NCBI RefSeq assembly: GCF_022179385.1
Contig: NZ_BPQS01000002.1
Coordinates: forward strand, 1-64,000
Direction of reading: 5' to 3'
Length of the DNA stretch: 64,000 bases
Origin: Methylobacterium longum
GTDB lineage: Bacteria > Pseudomonadota > Alphaproteobacteria > Rhizobiales > Beijerinckiaceae
Each line of letters opens with the position of its first letter. Position 1 is the first letter of the stretch. The notes beneath the pieces are model-generated. The model had not been told where the DNA came from. It did no database searches and was given only the letters and a program-made list of their open reading frames with translations. The position numbers were made by a program, and so were the translations under genes. Positions 42,293 to 50,842 of the stretch are shown here, in pieces.

Positions 42293-44476
42293 ATGCGTCT
42301 GCTCCGCCTGATCCTCCTTACCGGCACGGTACTCCCGGCCCTCACGCTCATGCAGCCCGCCGGCGCCCTGGCGGACCGGATCCTCCTCGCGCAGGGCGGA
42401 CCGGAGGAGCGCGGACCGCGGGGCGGCGAGCCCCCGCATGGCGGCCCGCGTCCGGAACGCCCGCCGCAGGAGCGACCCGGCCCGCCAGCGGCGCGCGAGC
42501 GGCCCGAGCCCCCGCAGGAGCGTGCCGCGCCTCAGCGCGAGCGACCAGAACCGCCGGCCCAACGTCAGCCGCAAGCCGAGCCGCAGCCGCGAGAGCGCGC
42601 ACCCGAGCGCCGCCCCGAGCCGCCGGCGTCACGTCCGTCTGCTCAGGATCGCCAGGATCGTCCGGATCGCCAGGATCGTCCGGATCGCCAGGATCGTCCG
42701 GATCGCGAGGAGCGGCGGCGAGAGCCGCAGCAGGAGAGGCCGCAGGATCGGCAGCCGGACCGTGCTCAGCAACGGCGCGATCAGCAGCCGGATCGTCCGG
42801 AGCGGATGGATCGGGATTCTCAGGAGCGTGCGGCGCCCGGGCGTCCGGGGATTCAGCGGCAGCAGGCTCCGGATCGTGACGAGGCCCCGCCGTTGCGGCC
42901 CGCGCCCGAGCGACCGACGGCACCGCAGCAGCGTCAGGCGCCGGACCGGGAACGCCCCGCCGCCGACGCAGCGCCGAACCGTCCCGGGCAGCGCGACACC
43001 GCGCCCGACCGGGGTTCAGGCGGTCAGCGCCCGGGCAATCCAGGTCCGAACACGCCCGACGAGCGCTCGCGGGCGCCGAACACGGCTCCCGGCCAGCCCG
43101 GCCGACCGGCGCAGCGCCCGGATGCGCAACCCGAGAACCGTCAACTCGACAACCGATCGCAGCCGAATCCCGCGCCGGGCGCCCAGCCCGCCCGGCCGGC
43201 GGCGCCCAATATGGCCCCGGGTGTCCCCGGACAGCCGTTCCAGCCGCGGGAGGGCCGCCCCGACGGTCGCGCACAGCCGCAGCCGAACGGCGCGGTCGGC
43301 GCGGAGCCGGGACGGCCGGCGGCGCCCAACACGGCCCCCGGTCTCCCGGGACGCCCGTTCGTCCCGCCGGGACAGGGGACCGCGCCGGGGCAGACGCCGG
43401 TGCCCGGAAGCGTTCCGCCGGGTCCCTCGACGGGGGGGACGGGCCCGCAGACCGAACCCGGGCCGGGTACCTTCAACCGGCCGGGCCAACCGGGCTACGT
43501 CCCCGGCGGCTTCCGCCAGAACGACAACGTGCGCGATTTCGAGCAGGTGCGCAGCGACCGCCGCGAATATGTCGAGGCGGGCCGGACCTATTACCGGGAG
43601 CCGGGTCGCATCATCGTCCGTGATCGCGACAGCTACCTGATCCGGCACGACGAGAACGAGCGCTTCCGCGATCTCGATCCGCGCGGCTACCGCTACGAGC
43701 GTCGAGGCGCCGAGTTCTACAGCACCGTCGCGTGGGCCGGCGGAGCGCAGATCGTCACCGTCACCGACGATGACGGGCGGTTGCTGCGGCGCTTCAGCCG
43801 CTACCCCGACGGCCGCGAGATCGTTCTGATCGACAACAGCTATGCTGGCCCGCGGCGCCCGATCTACGACGACGTGGTGGCGCTCCCGGCCCCGGAGATC
43901 CGGATTCCGCGGGACCGCTACGTGGTGGACTATGCCCAGGCCAACGAAGCGGAGGTCTACGAGGCGCTGACGGCACCGCCGGTGGTCGCAGTCGACCGCC
44001 GCTACACGCTCGACCAGATCCGCTACAGCCCGGATCTCCGGGCGCGTCTGCGCTCGGTCGACATCAACACGATCACCTTCGACACCGGGTCGTTCACCGT
44101 GCTGCCGGATCAGGCAGCCAAGCTGTCGGTGATCGCCGCCGCGATGAACCGGGCCATCCAGGACAATCCGCGCGAGGTGTTCCTGATCGAGGGCTTCACC
44201 GATGCGGTCGGCTCCGACATCGACAACCTGTCCCTGTCGGACCGCCGTGCCCAGTCGGTGGCGACCGTGCTCACCGAGCAGTTTCGCGTGCCGCCGGGTA
44301 ACCTCACGACCCAGGGTTACGGCGAGCAGTACCTGAAGGTGAACACGCAGGGCCCATCGCGGGAGAACCGCCGGGTTGTGGTCCAGCGCATCACGCCCCT
44401 GCTGCAGCAGGGGTCGGGACAGGGACAGGGGCCGGGGCAGGGACCTGCAGTTCCGCCGCCACCGCCGCCGCGCTGA
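42293..44476 (+). CDS. OmpA-family protein with a very long disordered Pro/Arg/Gln-rich region
   Basis: A 727-residue protein. Signal peptide about 1-25. Residues about 35-395 are low complexity, dominated by Pro, Arg, Gln, Gly and Glu, including three exact QDRPDR hexads encoded by the repeat at 42653-42706. A folded stretch (about 410-560, with VRSDRREYVEAGRTYYREPG) follows, then the OmpA C-terminal peptidoglycan-binding domain (about 580-705): TITFDTGSFTVLPDQAAKL, IEGFTDAVGSDIDNLSLSDRRAQ and RRVVVQRI. It should anchor to peptidoglycan and present the disordered part in the periplasm or outside. A terminator-like hairpin follows. Confidence 0.9.
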   Translation: MRLLRLILLTGTVLPALTLMQPAGALADRILLAQGGPEERGPRGGEPPHGGPRPERPPQERPGPPAARERPEPPQERAAPQRERPEPPAQRQPQAEPQPRERAPERRPEPPASRPSAQDRQDRPDRQDRPDRQDRPDREERRREPQQERPQDRQPDRAQQRRDQQPDRPERMDRDSQERAAPGRPGIQRQQAPDRDEAPPLRPAPERPTAPQQRQAPDRERPAADAAPNRPGQRDTAPDRGSGGQRPGNPGPNTPDERSRAPNTAPGQPGRPAQRPDAQPENRQLDNRSQPNPAPGAQPARPAAPNMAPGVPGQPFQPREGRPDGRAQPQPNGAVGAEPGRPAAPNTAPGLPGRPFVPPGQGTAPGQTPVPGSVPPGPSTGGTGPQTEPGPGTFNRPGQPGYVPGGFRQNDNVRDFEQVRSDRREYVEAGRTYYREPGRIIVRDRDSYLIRHDENERFRDLDPRGYRYERRGAEFYSTVAWAGGAQIVTVTDDDGRLLRRFSRYPDGREIVLIDNSYAGPRRPIYDDVVALPAPEIRIPRDRYVVDYAQANEAEVYEALTAPPVVAVDRRYTLDQIRYSPDLRARLRSVDINTITFDTGSFTVLPDQAAKLSVIAAAMNRAIQDNPREVFLIEGFTDAVGSDIDNLSLSDRRAQSVATVLTEQFRVPPGNLTTQGYGEQYLKVNTQGPSRENRRVVVQRITPLLQQGSGQGQGPGQGPAVPPPPPPR
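42653..42706 (+). repeat. Three perfect 18-bp tandem repeats in the OmpA-like gene
   Basis: CAGGATCGTCCGGATCGC is repeated three times without mismatch, preceded by a half-unit CAGGATCGC (42644-42652). In frame it codes QDRPDR repeats. Such perfect DNA repetition can expand or contract by slippage and change the length of the disordered region. Confidence 0.9.
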
Positions 44477-44482
44477 TGTCGA

Positions 44483-44509
44483 CGCCGTGCAGGCATGGCC
44501 TGCACGGCG
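44483..44509 (+). terminator. Terminator-like hairpin after the OmpA gene
   Basis: The arms CGCCGTGCAGGC and GCCTGCACGGCG are perfectly complementary (12 bp, loop ATG), starting 7 bases after the OmpA stop. The following sequence is CTTGACGG, without a true T-run. Position and strength suggest transcription termination or mRNA 3'-end protection. Confidence 0.55.
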
Positions 44510-44567
44510 CTTGACGGTTCTGGCGCATCGCCTCACCACCGGTTGAAAGCAGCGGCGCGGGACGGTG

Positions 44568-45794
44568 ATGCACGACGAAGCGGACGGGCGGCTGATCCGG
44601 TCGGGCACACCGATCTTCCGCCGCACGGCGCTGGCGCTCGCCGCAGCGGGGTTCTCGACCTTCGCGGTCCTCTACGCGGTCCAGCCGCTTCTGCCGATCT
44701 ACGCGGATGCCTTCGGCGTTTCGCCGGCCGAGAGCAGCTTGGCCCTGTCGCTGCCCTGCGGACTTCTGGCCGTCGCGCTGCTCGTCGTGAGCCCGCTCTC
44801 CGAGGTCTGGGGCCGCAAGCCGGTGATGCTCGCCTCGCTCTTCGCATCGGCGGCGCTCACCATCGTGGCCGCGCTGGTGCCGGGCTGGCACGGGTTCCTG
44901 GCCCTGCGGGCGCTGACGGGGCTTACCGCGAGCGGCCTGCCCGCGGTGGCCATGGCCTACCTTGCCGAGGAGATGGACTCGCGGGCCATCGGGTTGTCCA
45001 TGGGGCTGCTCGTGGGCGGCAACGCCCTTGGCGGCATGTCGGGGCGCCTGATCAGCGGTGTGATGGCCGACCACCTCGGCTGGCGGATCGGCCTCGCCAC
45101 CATCGGCGTTCTGGCGCTGACGGCGGCCACCGCGTTCTGGCGCTGGCTGCCACCCGCGCGCAACTTCGTGCCGCGGCGCATGGCCTGGCGGGAGGTGCCG
45201 GGCAGCTTCGGCCACCATTTTCGCGACGCCGGCCTGCCCTGGCTGTTCGCCGTGGCGTTCCTGCTGATGGGCGGCTTCGTCTGCCTCTACAACTACATCG
45301 GCTTCCGCCTGCTCGACCCGCCCTTCTCGCTGAGCCAGACCGTCATCGGGCTGATCTTCTCGGTCTACCTCGCCGGGATGGTAAGCAGCCCGGTGACCGG
45401 AGAACTGGCGAGCCGCCTGGGCCGGCGGCGGGTCCTGTGGCTTGCCACGAGCCTGGCGCTGGCCGGAATCCTGATGACCCTGTCGAACAATCTCGTGCTG
45501 ATCGTCGGCGGGGTCGTTGTGACCACGGTCGGCTTCTTCGGGGCACACTCCGTGGCAAGCAGCTGGGTCGGGCGTCGGGCCCTGCGGCACCGGGCGCAGG
45601 CCTCCTCGATCTATCTCTGCCTGTATTATCTCGGCTCGTCGGTTCTCGGCACGGCCGGCGGCTGGTTCTTCGCGCATTCCGGCTGGACCGGTGTGGTGCT
45701 GTTCGTGGGCAGCCTGTACGGTCTCGCCCTGATGATCGCCCTGCGGCTGTCCCGCCTCGCGCCGCTGGCTCTGGAACCGGGGACTTCCGCATGA
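44568..45794 (+). CDS. MFS transporter (multidrug/arabinose-efflux type)
   Basis: A 408-residue 12-helix major facilitator protein of the YnfM/AraJ-like group. Helix 1 begins near residue 18 (ALALAAAGFSTFAVLYAVQP). The loop 2-3 motif LSEVWGRKPVMLAS carries the conserved Gly-Arg-Lys pattern, and GELASRLGRRRVLW repeats it in the second half. Inner-membrane exporter or sugar/drug transporter by proton antiport; substrate unknown. The ATG at 44568 directly follows a GTG at 44565, which would add one residue. Its stop overlaps the methyltransferase start by four bases. Confidence 0.88.
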   Translation: MHDEADGRLIRSGTPIFRRTALALAAAGFSTFAVLYAVQPLLPIYADAFGVSPAESSLALSLPCGLLAVALLVVSPLSEVWGRKPVMLASLFASAALTIVAALVPGWHGFLALRALTGLTASGLPAVAMAYLAEEMDSRAIGLSMGLLVGGNALGGMSGRLISGVMADHLGWRIGLATIGVLALTAATAFWRWLPPARNFVPRRMAWREVPGSFGHHFRDAGLPWLFAVAFLLMGGFVCLYNYIGFRLLDPPFSLSQTVIGLIFSVYLAGMVSSPVTGELASRLGRRRVLWLATSLALAGILMTLSNNLVLIVGGVVVTTVGFFGAHSVASSWVGRRALRHRAQASSIYLCLYYLGSSVLGTAGGWFFAHSGWTGVVLFVGSLYGLALMIALRLSRLAPLALEPGTSA

Positions 45795-46558
45795 ACGAGC
45801 GTAGTCACGCCCGTCACGTCGTCGACCAGTTCGGGACGCAGGCCGCGGCCTACGTGGCGAGCGCAGTCCACGCGGCGGGCACCGATCTCGACCGGATCGG
45901 CGCGCTCGTTCGCGGCATACCGGGAGCGCGCGTGCTCGATCTCGGCTGCGGCGGCGGCCACGTGGCCTTCGCGGCCGCGGCGGCGGGGGCGACCGTGACG
46001 GCGTACGACCTGTCCGAGGCGATGCTGTCGGCCGTCGTCGCCGAGGCTGGCCGCCGCGGGCTTGATCGCATCGAGACCCGGCAGGGCTCCGCGGAATCGC
46101 TCCCCTTTCCGGGAGCGACCTTCGATGCGGTTCTGACTCGCTACAGCGCGCATCATTGGCGCGAGGTCCCGAGGGCCCTGACGGAGGCCCGCAGGGTCCT
46201 GAAGACGGACGGTCTCCTCGTGGTCTGCGACATCGTCTCGGCCGAGGATCCGCTCCTCGACACGCATCTCCAGGCGGTGGAACTGCTGCGCGATCCGTCC
46301 CACGTGCGCGATTACCGCGTATCCGAATGGCGGGCGATGTTGGATGCGGCCGGCTTTACCCCGGGTGCCCTGATGGCAAGCCGCCCGCGCATGGAGTTCG
46401 CGAGCTGGATCGCCCGGATGCGCACGCCCGGCCCGCAGGTTGCGGCGATCCGCGCGTTGCAGGCGGCCGCGCCCACGGAGGTCATGGAGTATTTCCACAT
46501 CGAGGCCGACGGTAGCTTCCTGCTCGACTCCGTCCTGATCGAGTCCCGGCCGCGCTGA
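45791..46558 (+). CDS. SAM-dependent methyltransferase (UbiE/COQ5-like, class I)
   Basis: A 255-residue class I methyltransferase. SAM motif I is VLDLGCGGGHVAF (48-60), the acidic end of strand 2 is TAYDLSEAML, and the post-I region AESLPFPGATFDAVLTRYSAHHW resembles UbiE/Methyltransf_11 proteins. The ATGA overlap with the MFS stop shows coupling with the exporter. The pair suggests modification and export of a small molecule, but the substrate cannot be told. Confidence 0.87.
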   Translation: MNERSHARHVVDQFGTQAAAYVASAVHAAGTDLDRIGALVRGIPGARVLDLGCGGGHVAFAAAAAGATVTAYDLSEAMLSAVVAEAGRRGLDRIETRQGSAESLPFPGATFDAVLTRYSAHHWREVPRALTEARRVLKTDGLLVVCDIVSAEDPLLDTHLQAVELLRDPSHVRDYRVSEWRAMLDAAGFTPGALMASRPRMEFASWIARMRTPGPQVAAIRALQAAAPTEVMEYFHIEADGSFLLDSVLIESRPR

Positions 46559-46565
46559 CGCCGCG

Positions 46566-47967
46566 ATGCGCGAAGGCTTGGCCGTTGAACGGCCAGGTCG
46601 ATGTTCCGATGTCGGCGTCCCACCCCAACAGAGAAAGCCCGGCCCACGGGATTGCGGCTCTGCAAACGGACTGCTCGAGCTCCTCATCGTCGCTCTTCTG
46701 ATCGCGCTGAACGAGGTTTTTTCTCTCTCGGATCTGGTCCTGATCGGCGCGCAAGAGCCGGGTGCGCGCCCTCGCGGAGGACCGCCGCGCCGGCGCGAAG
46801 GCGGCCCTGGTTTTGGCCGAGCAGTCGGGGCGCTTACTCTCCACGGCGCAGATCGGCATCTCGCTGATCGGCATCCTGTCGAGCGTCCTCTCGGGCGCGG
46901 CGCTGGGCGATCGGGTTGCCGTCGTGCTGATCGAACTCGGCCCGTCGCGGGGCTGGGCCGATACCCTCGGCTACGGACTCGTCATCGGTTTGATCACCGT
47001 CCTGTCGGTGATCATCGGCGAACTCGTCCCGAAGCACTTCGCCCTGCGCAACCCCGAGGGTATCGCCTGCGCGGTGGCACCCGGCATGCGCGTGGTCTCC
47101 CAGGTGGCGCTGCCGGCTGTCTGGCTCCTCGATGCCTCGACCCGGGCCGTGTTCCGGCTGATCGGCCAGGAGACGAAGAGCGCCAGCGCAGTGACCGAGG
47201 AGGAGATCCGTGGCCTCGTCGCCGAGGCCGAAACCGCAGGCGTCATCGAGGGCGGCGAGCGGGCGATGAGCGCAGGGGTGCTGCGGTTGGGCGACCGGTT
47301 GGTCCGCGCGGTGATGACACCGCGCACCGACGTGGTCTGGATCGATCTCGCCGACGACCCGGGGAGCGTGCGGGCGCAGCTCCTGGCGAGCCCTCACGCC
47401 CGGTTGCCGGTTGCCGATGGCGGTCCCGACGCGATGATTGGGGTTCTGCAGGTCCGCGATCTGATCGGCCCGCTGTTCCGCGGCGAGCAACTCGATCTGC
47501 GCGCCCATATCCGCCGGGTTCCTGTGTTGCCCGATGCCTTGGACGCCCTCGATGCCCTCGGCGCCCTGCGCCGAGCGCCCGTGCCGATGGCGTTGGTGCA
47601 CGACGAATACGGCCACTTCGGCGGGCTCGTGACACCCACCGACATCCTCGATGCCATCGCGGGCGCCGTCTCCACGGAGACCGAGGAGGCGGACGCAGTC
47701 CGCCGTCCGGACGGATCGTGGCTGATCGCCGGTTCGATGCCGGCGGACGAGCTGGCCGACGAGCTGGCCGACGAGCTCGGCCTGCGGCTGCCGCCCTCTC
47801 GCGACTACGCCACCGCTGCCGGCCTCGTCATCGCGGCGCTGCAGCACCTGATGGAGACCGGCGAGACCTGCGACATCGCCGGCTGGCGCTTCGAGGTGGT
47901 GGATCTCGACGGGCGGCGCGTCGACAAGTTGCTGGCGGCCCGATTGCAGGAAGCCGAGGCGGAGTAG
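46566..47967 (+). pseudogene. CNNM/CorC (hemolysin-like) transporter, frameshifted
   Basis: The family has an N-terminal CNNM (DUF21) membrane domain, two CBS domains and a C-terminal CorC_HlyC domain, and acts in magnesium/cobalt transport. The first helix (LLELLIVALLIALNEVFSLSDL) is in one frame (from about 46668), while the rest (RALAEDRRAGAKAALVLAEQ, then LITVLSVIIGELVPKHFALRN, CBS and the C-terminal domain up to 47967) is in another. The frames must join near 46746-46760 (GGCGCGCAAG), consistent with loss of two bases or gain of one in a GC run. The first start codon is also unclear. If translation begins at GTG 46762, the first helix is missing. This is either a real mutation or a sequencing error. 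Confidence 0.65.
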
Positions 47968-47968
47968 A

Positions 47969-49309
47969 TCAGGCGCTCTCGCCAGCGAGCCGGCGCGCCG
48001 CACGCTCCCGCCCGATGAGCGGCAGCAGACCGGCGAGGTCCGGCCCATGCTCCAGCCCGGTGAGCGCGAGGCGCAGCGGCATGAACAGGCCACGGCCCTT
48101 GGCGCCGGTGCGCGCCCGGACCTCCGTGGTCCATGCCTTCCAGGTCTCCGGGCCGAACGGCTCGATCGGCAAACTCTCTCGCGCAGCCTCGATGACGGCC
48201 GGTTCCGTGATGACGGGTTCCACCGGTCCCACGGTGACCCGCCACCAATCAGCGGCTTCCGAGACTCGACCGAGATTGGGCCGTACCGCCATCCAGAACG
48301 CCTCCGCGCGATCCGGCGGGATCCCGAGATCGGCGAGGCGGCGGGCGACCTCGGCGTACGGCATGGCGTGGACGAGGCGGGCGTTGAGGCCGTCGAGCTC
48401 CGCGGGGTCGAAGCGGGCCGGTGCGCGGGAGATCTCGCCGAGGTCGACCAACTCGGCCAGCGCATCGAGGTCGGGCACCGCCCTTACGGCCTCGGCCGAA
48501 CCGGTGAGCACCGCCAGCGAGCGCACGGCGGCGGGCTCGTAGCCGGCCTCGCGCAATCCGCGGAGCGAGAGGTGCCCGAGACGCTTCGACAACCCCTCGC
48601 CGTCGGCGGTGGTCAGCAGGTTGTGGTGGCCGAAGACCGGTACAGCGGCCTCCAGGGCCTCGAAGATCTGGACTTGGACGCCGGTGTTGGTGACGTGGTC
48701 CTCGCCGCGGATCACGTGGGTGACGCCGAGATCGGCGTCATCGACCACTGAGGGCAGCGTGTAGAGATAGCTGCCATCGGCACGGATCAGCACCGGGTCC
48801 GACAGCGACGCGCAATCGACGTGGGCCGGGCCGCGGACGAGGTCGTCCCAGCTCACGTTCCGCGCCTCCAGCAGGAAGCGCCAATGCGGCCGGCGGCCCT
48901 CGGCCTCCAGCGCGGCGCGCTCCTCGGCGGTGAGATTGAGCGCCGCGCGGTCATAGATCGGCGGCTGACCGCGCCCGAGCTGGCGCTTGCGGCGGCGCTC
49001 CAGCTCCTCCGACGTCTCGTAGCAGGGATAGAGCCGGCCCGCCGCGCGCAGGCGGTCCGCAGCCGCATCGTGCTGGGCCTTGCGGGCGCTCTGCCGGGCG
49101 AACAGGTCGGGCTCGATGCCGAGCCACGCGAGATCCTCCCGGATGGCGTCGGCGAAGACCTCGGTGGAGCGCTCGGCGTCGGTGTCGTCGAGGCGCAGAA
49201 GGAATCGCCCTCCGGTCCGGCGGGCGAACAGGGCGTTGAGCAGGGCGGGCCGGGCATTGCCGATGTGGAGGTAGCCGGTCGGCGACGGGGCGAAGCGGAC
49301 GAGGGTCAT
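47969..49309 (-). CDS. gltX: Glutamyl-tRNA synthetase (second-type, LSKR loop)
   Basis: A 446-residue class I glutamyl-tRNA synthetase. The HIGH-like motif is LHIGNARPA (HIGN, 15-18). The KMSKS-like loop is [15 protein letters not shown], of the LSKR type. Other signatures are VRFAPSPTG (4-12) and [18 protein letters not shown]. Many alphaproteobacteria have two such enzymes; the short LSKR form may prefer one tRNA (Glu or Gln). The convergent CNNM gene ends two bases before its stop. Confidence 0.93.
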   Translation of the reverse strand: MTLVRFAPSPTGYLHIGNARPALLNALFARRTGGRFLLRLDDTDAERSTEVFADAIREDLAWLGIEPDLFARQSARKAQHDAAADRLRAAGRLYPCYETSEELERRRKRQLGRGQPPIYDRAALNLTAEERAALEAEGRRPHWRFLLEARNVSWDDLVRGPAHVDCASLSDPVLIRADGSYLYTLPSVVDDADLGVTHVIRGEDHVTNTGVQVQIFEALEAAVPVFGHHNLLTTADGEGLSKRLGHLSLRGLREAGYEPAAVRSLAVLTGSAEAVRAVPDLDALAELVDLGEISRAPARFDPAELDGLNARLVHAMPYAEVARRLADLGIPPDRAEAFWMAVRPNLGRVSEAADWWRVTVGPVEPVITEPAVIEAARESLPIEPFGPETWKAWTTEVRARTGAKGRGLFMPLRLALTGLEHGPDLAGLLPLIGRERAARRLAGESA

Positions 49310-49452
49310 GCAGCGCTCTTAGCCGATCTTCGGGCGAATGTGCGCGGGTCTTCGCAGGCACCCACATCGGGCCGACCGGGCCCGGGCACGCTATCCCGGG
49401 CCGCGAAAACCCGTCAGAAGGCACCGCTCAGCGCGATTGGGAATGGGGCGGC

Positions 49453-50730
49453 ATGGCGGCGGAGGAGACGGCCGACATCGTGGTGATCGGCGGCGGCATG
49501 GTCGGGCTCGCCAGCGCCATCGCGCTAAGGGACCGCGGCCTCGACGTCGTCCTGTGCGATCCCGGCGAGGCGCGGGCCCGGACCTCCTACGGCAATGCCG
49601 GCGTGGTCAGCCGGGGCTCGATCCTCCCGATGGCGAGCCCGGCGCTCTGGGGCAAGCTGCCAGCCTATCTGCGCAATGCCGATCGGGGGCTGCGGCTGCA
49701 CCATGCGCATCTCCCGCGCATCCTGCCGTACGCGACGCATTTTCTCGCGGCCGCGCGTACATCCCGATGGCGGCGGGCCGCCGCCGCGCTGCTGCCGCTG
49801 ACCAGCGCCGCCTACCCGGCCCATGAGCGGCTGGCCGCTCGGGCCGGCACCAACGAGAGGTTGCAGCAGACCGGCTGGCTCAAGACGTACCGGACGCAGG
49901 CGGCATTCGAGGCCGCCGCGCTGGAGCGCGAGATCCTGAGCCACCATCGCGTGGCCTTCGAGATCCTCGACGCCGCGGGCCTGCGCGACCTCGAACCGGC
50001 CCTGGTGCGCCCCTTCGCCCGGGCGATGCTGCTGACCGAGACCGGATCGGTGCGGGAGCCGGGCCGGCTGATCGAGGCCTGCGAGGCCCTGTTCGCCGGG
50101 ATCGGCGGACGGCAGAGGCGGGGCAGCGTCGAGCGCCTGACGCCGGAGGCCGGCGGCTGGCGCGTGGCCCACGAGACCGGGTCGGTCCGCGCGAGGCAGG
50201 TCGTGCTGGCGGCAGGGGCCGCCTCGGGGGCCATCGCCCGGACCCTGGGATACCGGTTCGCCGTGGCGGCGGAGCGCGGCTACCATCGCCACTACGCCCT
50301 CCACCCGGAGAGTCCGCCGCTGACCCGGCCGGTGCTCGACACCGGCGCCGGATCGATCCTGTCGCCGATGGGCGATCACCGGGTCCGGGTCCTGTCCGGC
50401 GTGGAGCTCAACGCCCGCCACGCCGCCCCCGACCACACCCAGATCGAGGCGGCCTCCCGCGAGGCGGCCGGGACCCTGCGCCTCGGCGGCCCCCTCGACA
50501 ACGAGCCCTGGCTCGGGTCGCGCCCCTCCACGCCGGACGGAATGCCCGTGATCGGGCGGGCGCCCCGGCACGACGGCCTGCTCTTCGCCTTCGGCCACGG
50601 GCATATCGGCCTGTCCACCGGCCCGATCACCGGCGAGATCGTGGCCGACCTCGCCACCGGACGGGAGCCGCAGGTGCCGGTCGCCCCCTTCGCGCCGGAC
50701 CGGCTGCTCGGCTGGCCGCGCCTGTTCTGA
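49453..50730 (+). CDS. FAD-dependent oxidoreductase (DadA/D-amino acid dehydrogenase-like)
   Basis: A 425-residue DAO-family flavoprotein. The Rossmann motif IVVIGGGMVGLASAIALRDRG (about 9-29) is at the N-terminus; NAGVVSRGSILPMASPALW and the late RPSTPDGMPVIGRAPRHDGLLFAFGHGHIGLSTGP contain the FAD-binding and substrate-site patterns of DadA-like D-amino acid dehydrogenases. No signal peptide. The electron acceptor is probably the quinone pool, but the amino acid is unknown. Divergent from gltX. Confidence 0.88.
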   Translation: MAAEETADIVVIGGGMVGLASAIALRDRGLDVVLCDPGEARARTSYGNAGVVSRGSILPMASPALWGKLPAYLRNADRGLRLHHAHLPRILPYATHFLAAARTSRWRRAAAALLPLTSAAYPAHERLAARAGTNERLQQTGWLKTYRTQAAFEAAALEREILSHHRVAFEILDAAGLRDLEPALVRPFARAMLLTETGSVREPGRLIEACEALFAGIGGRQRRGSVERLTPEAGGWRVAHETGSVRARQVVLAAGAASGAIARTLGYRFAVAAERGYHRHYALHPESPPLTRPVLDTGAGSILSPMGDHRVRVLSGVELNARHAAPDHTQIEAASREAAGTLRLGGPLDNEPWLGSRPSTPDGMPVIGRAPRHDGLLFAFGHGHIGLSTGPITGEIVADLATGREPQVPVAPFAPDRLLGWPRLF

Positions 50731-50842
50731 GATCCGAGCCCGACGGCGCCTGACCGGGTGCGGGCCGCCCGGGTGGATCGCAGCCAGGGCCCGTCCGGGC
50801 GGCGGGGCAGGGCGGATACGCGCGTCTCGGCGGCCTCGACGT

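Noticed and set aside
40474..42351. Single 625-codon minus-strand frame ending in the CreA protein
   Set aside because: Only the last 170 codons are CreA. The rest is antisense to DUF2865, and the CreA signal peptide starts at 40986.
42438..43640. 400-codon plus-strand frame inside the OmpA gene
   Set aside because: It is an alternative frame of the low-complexity Pro/Arg region. Only the main frame has the signal peptide and the OmpA domain.
46834..48465. Minus-strand open frame of 543 codons
   Set aside because: Antisense to the CNNM gene and then a frame shadow of gltX. No start site or motif.
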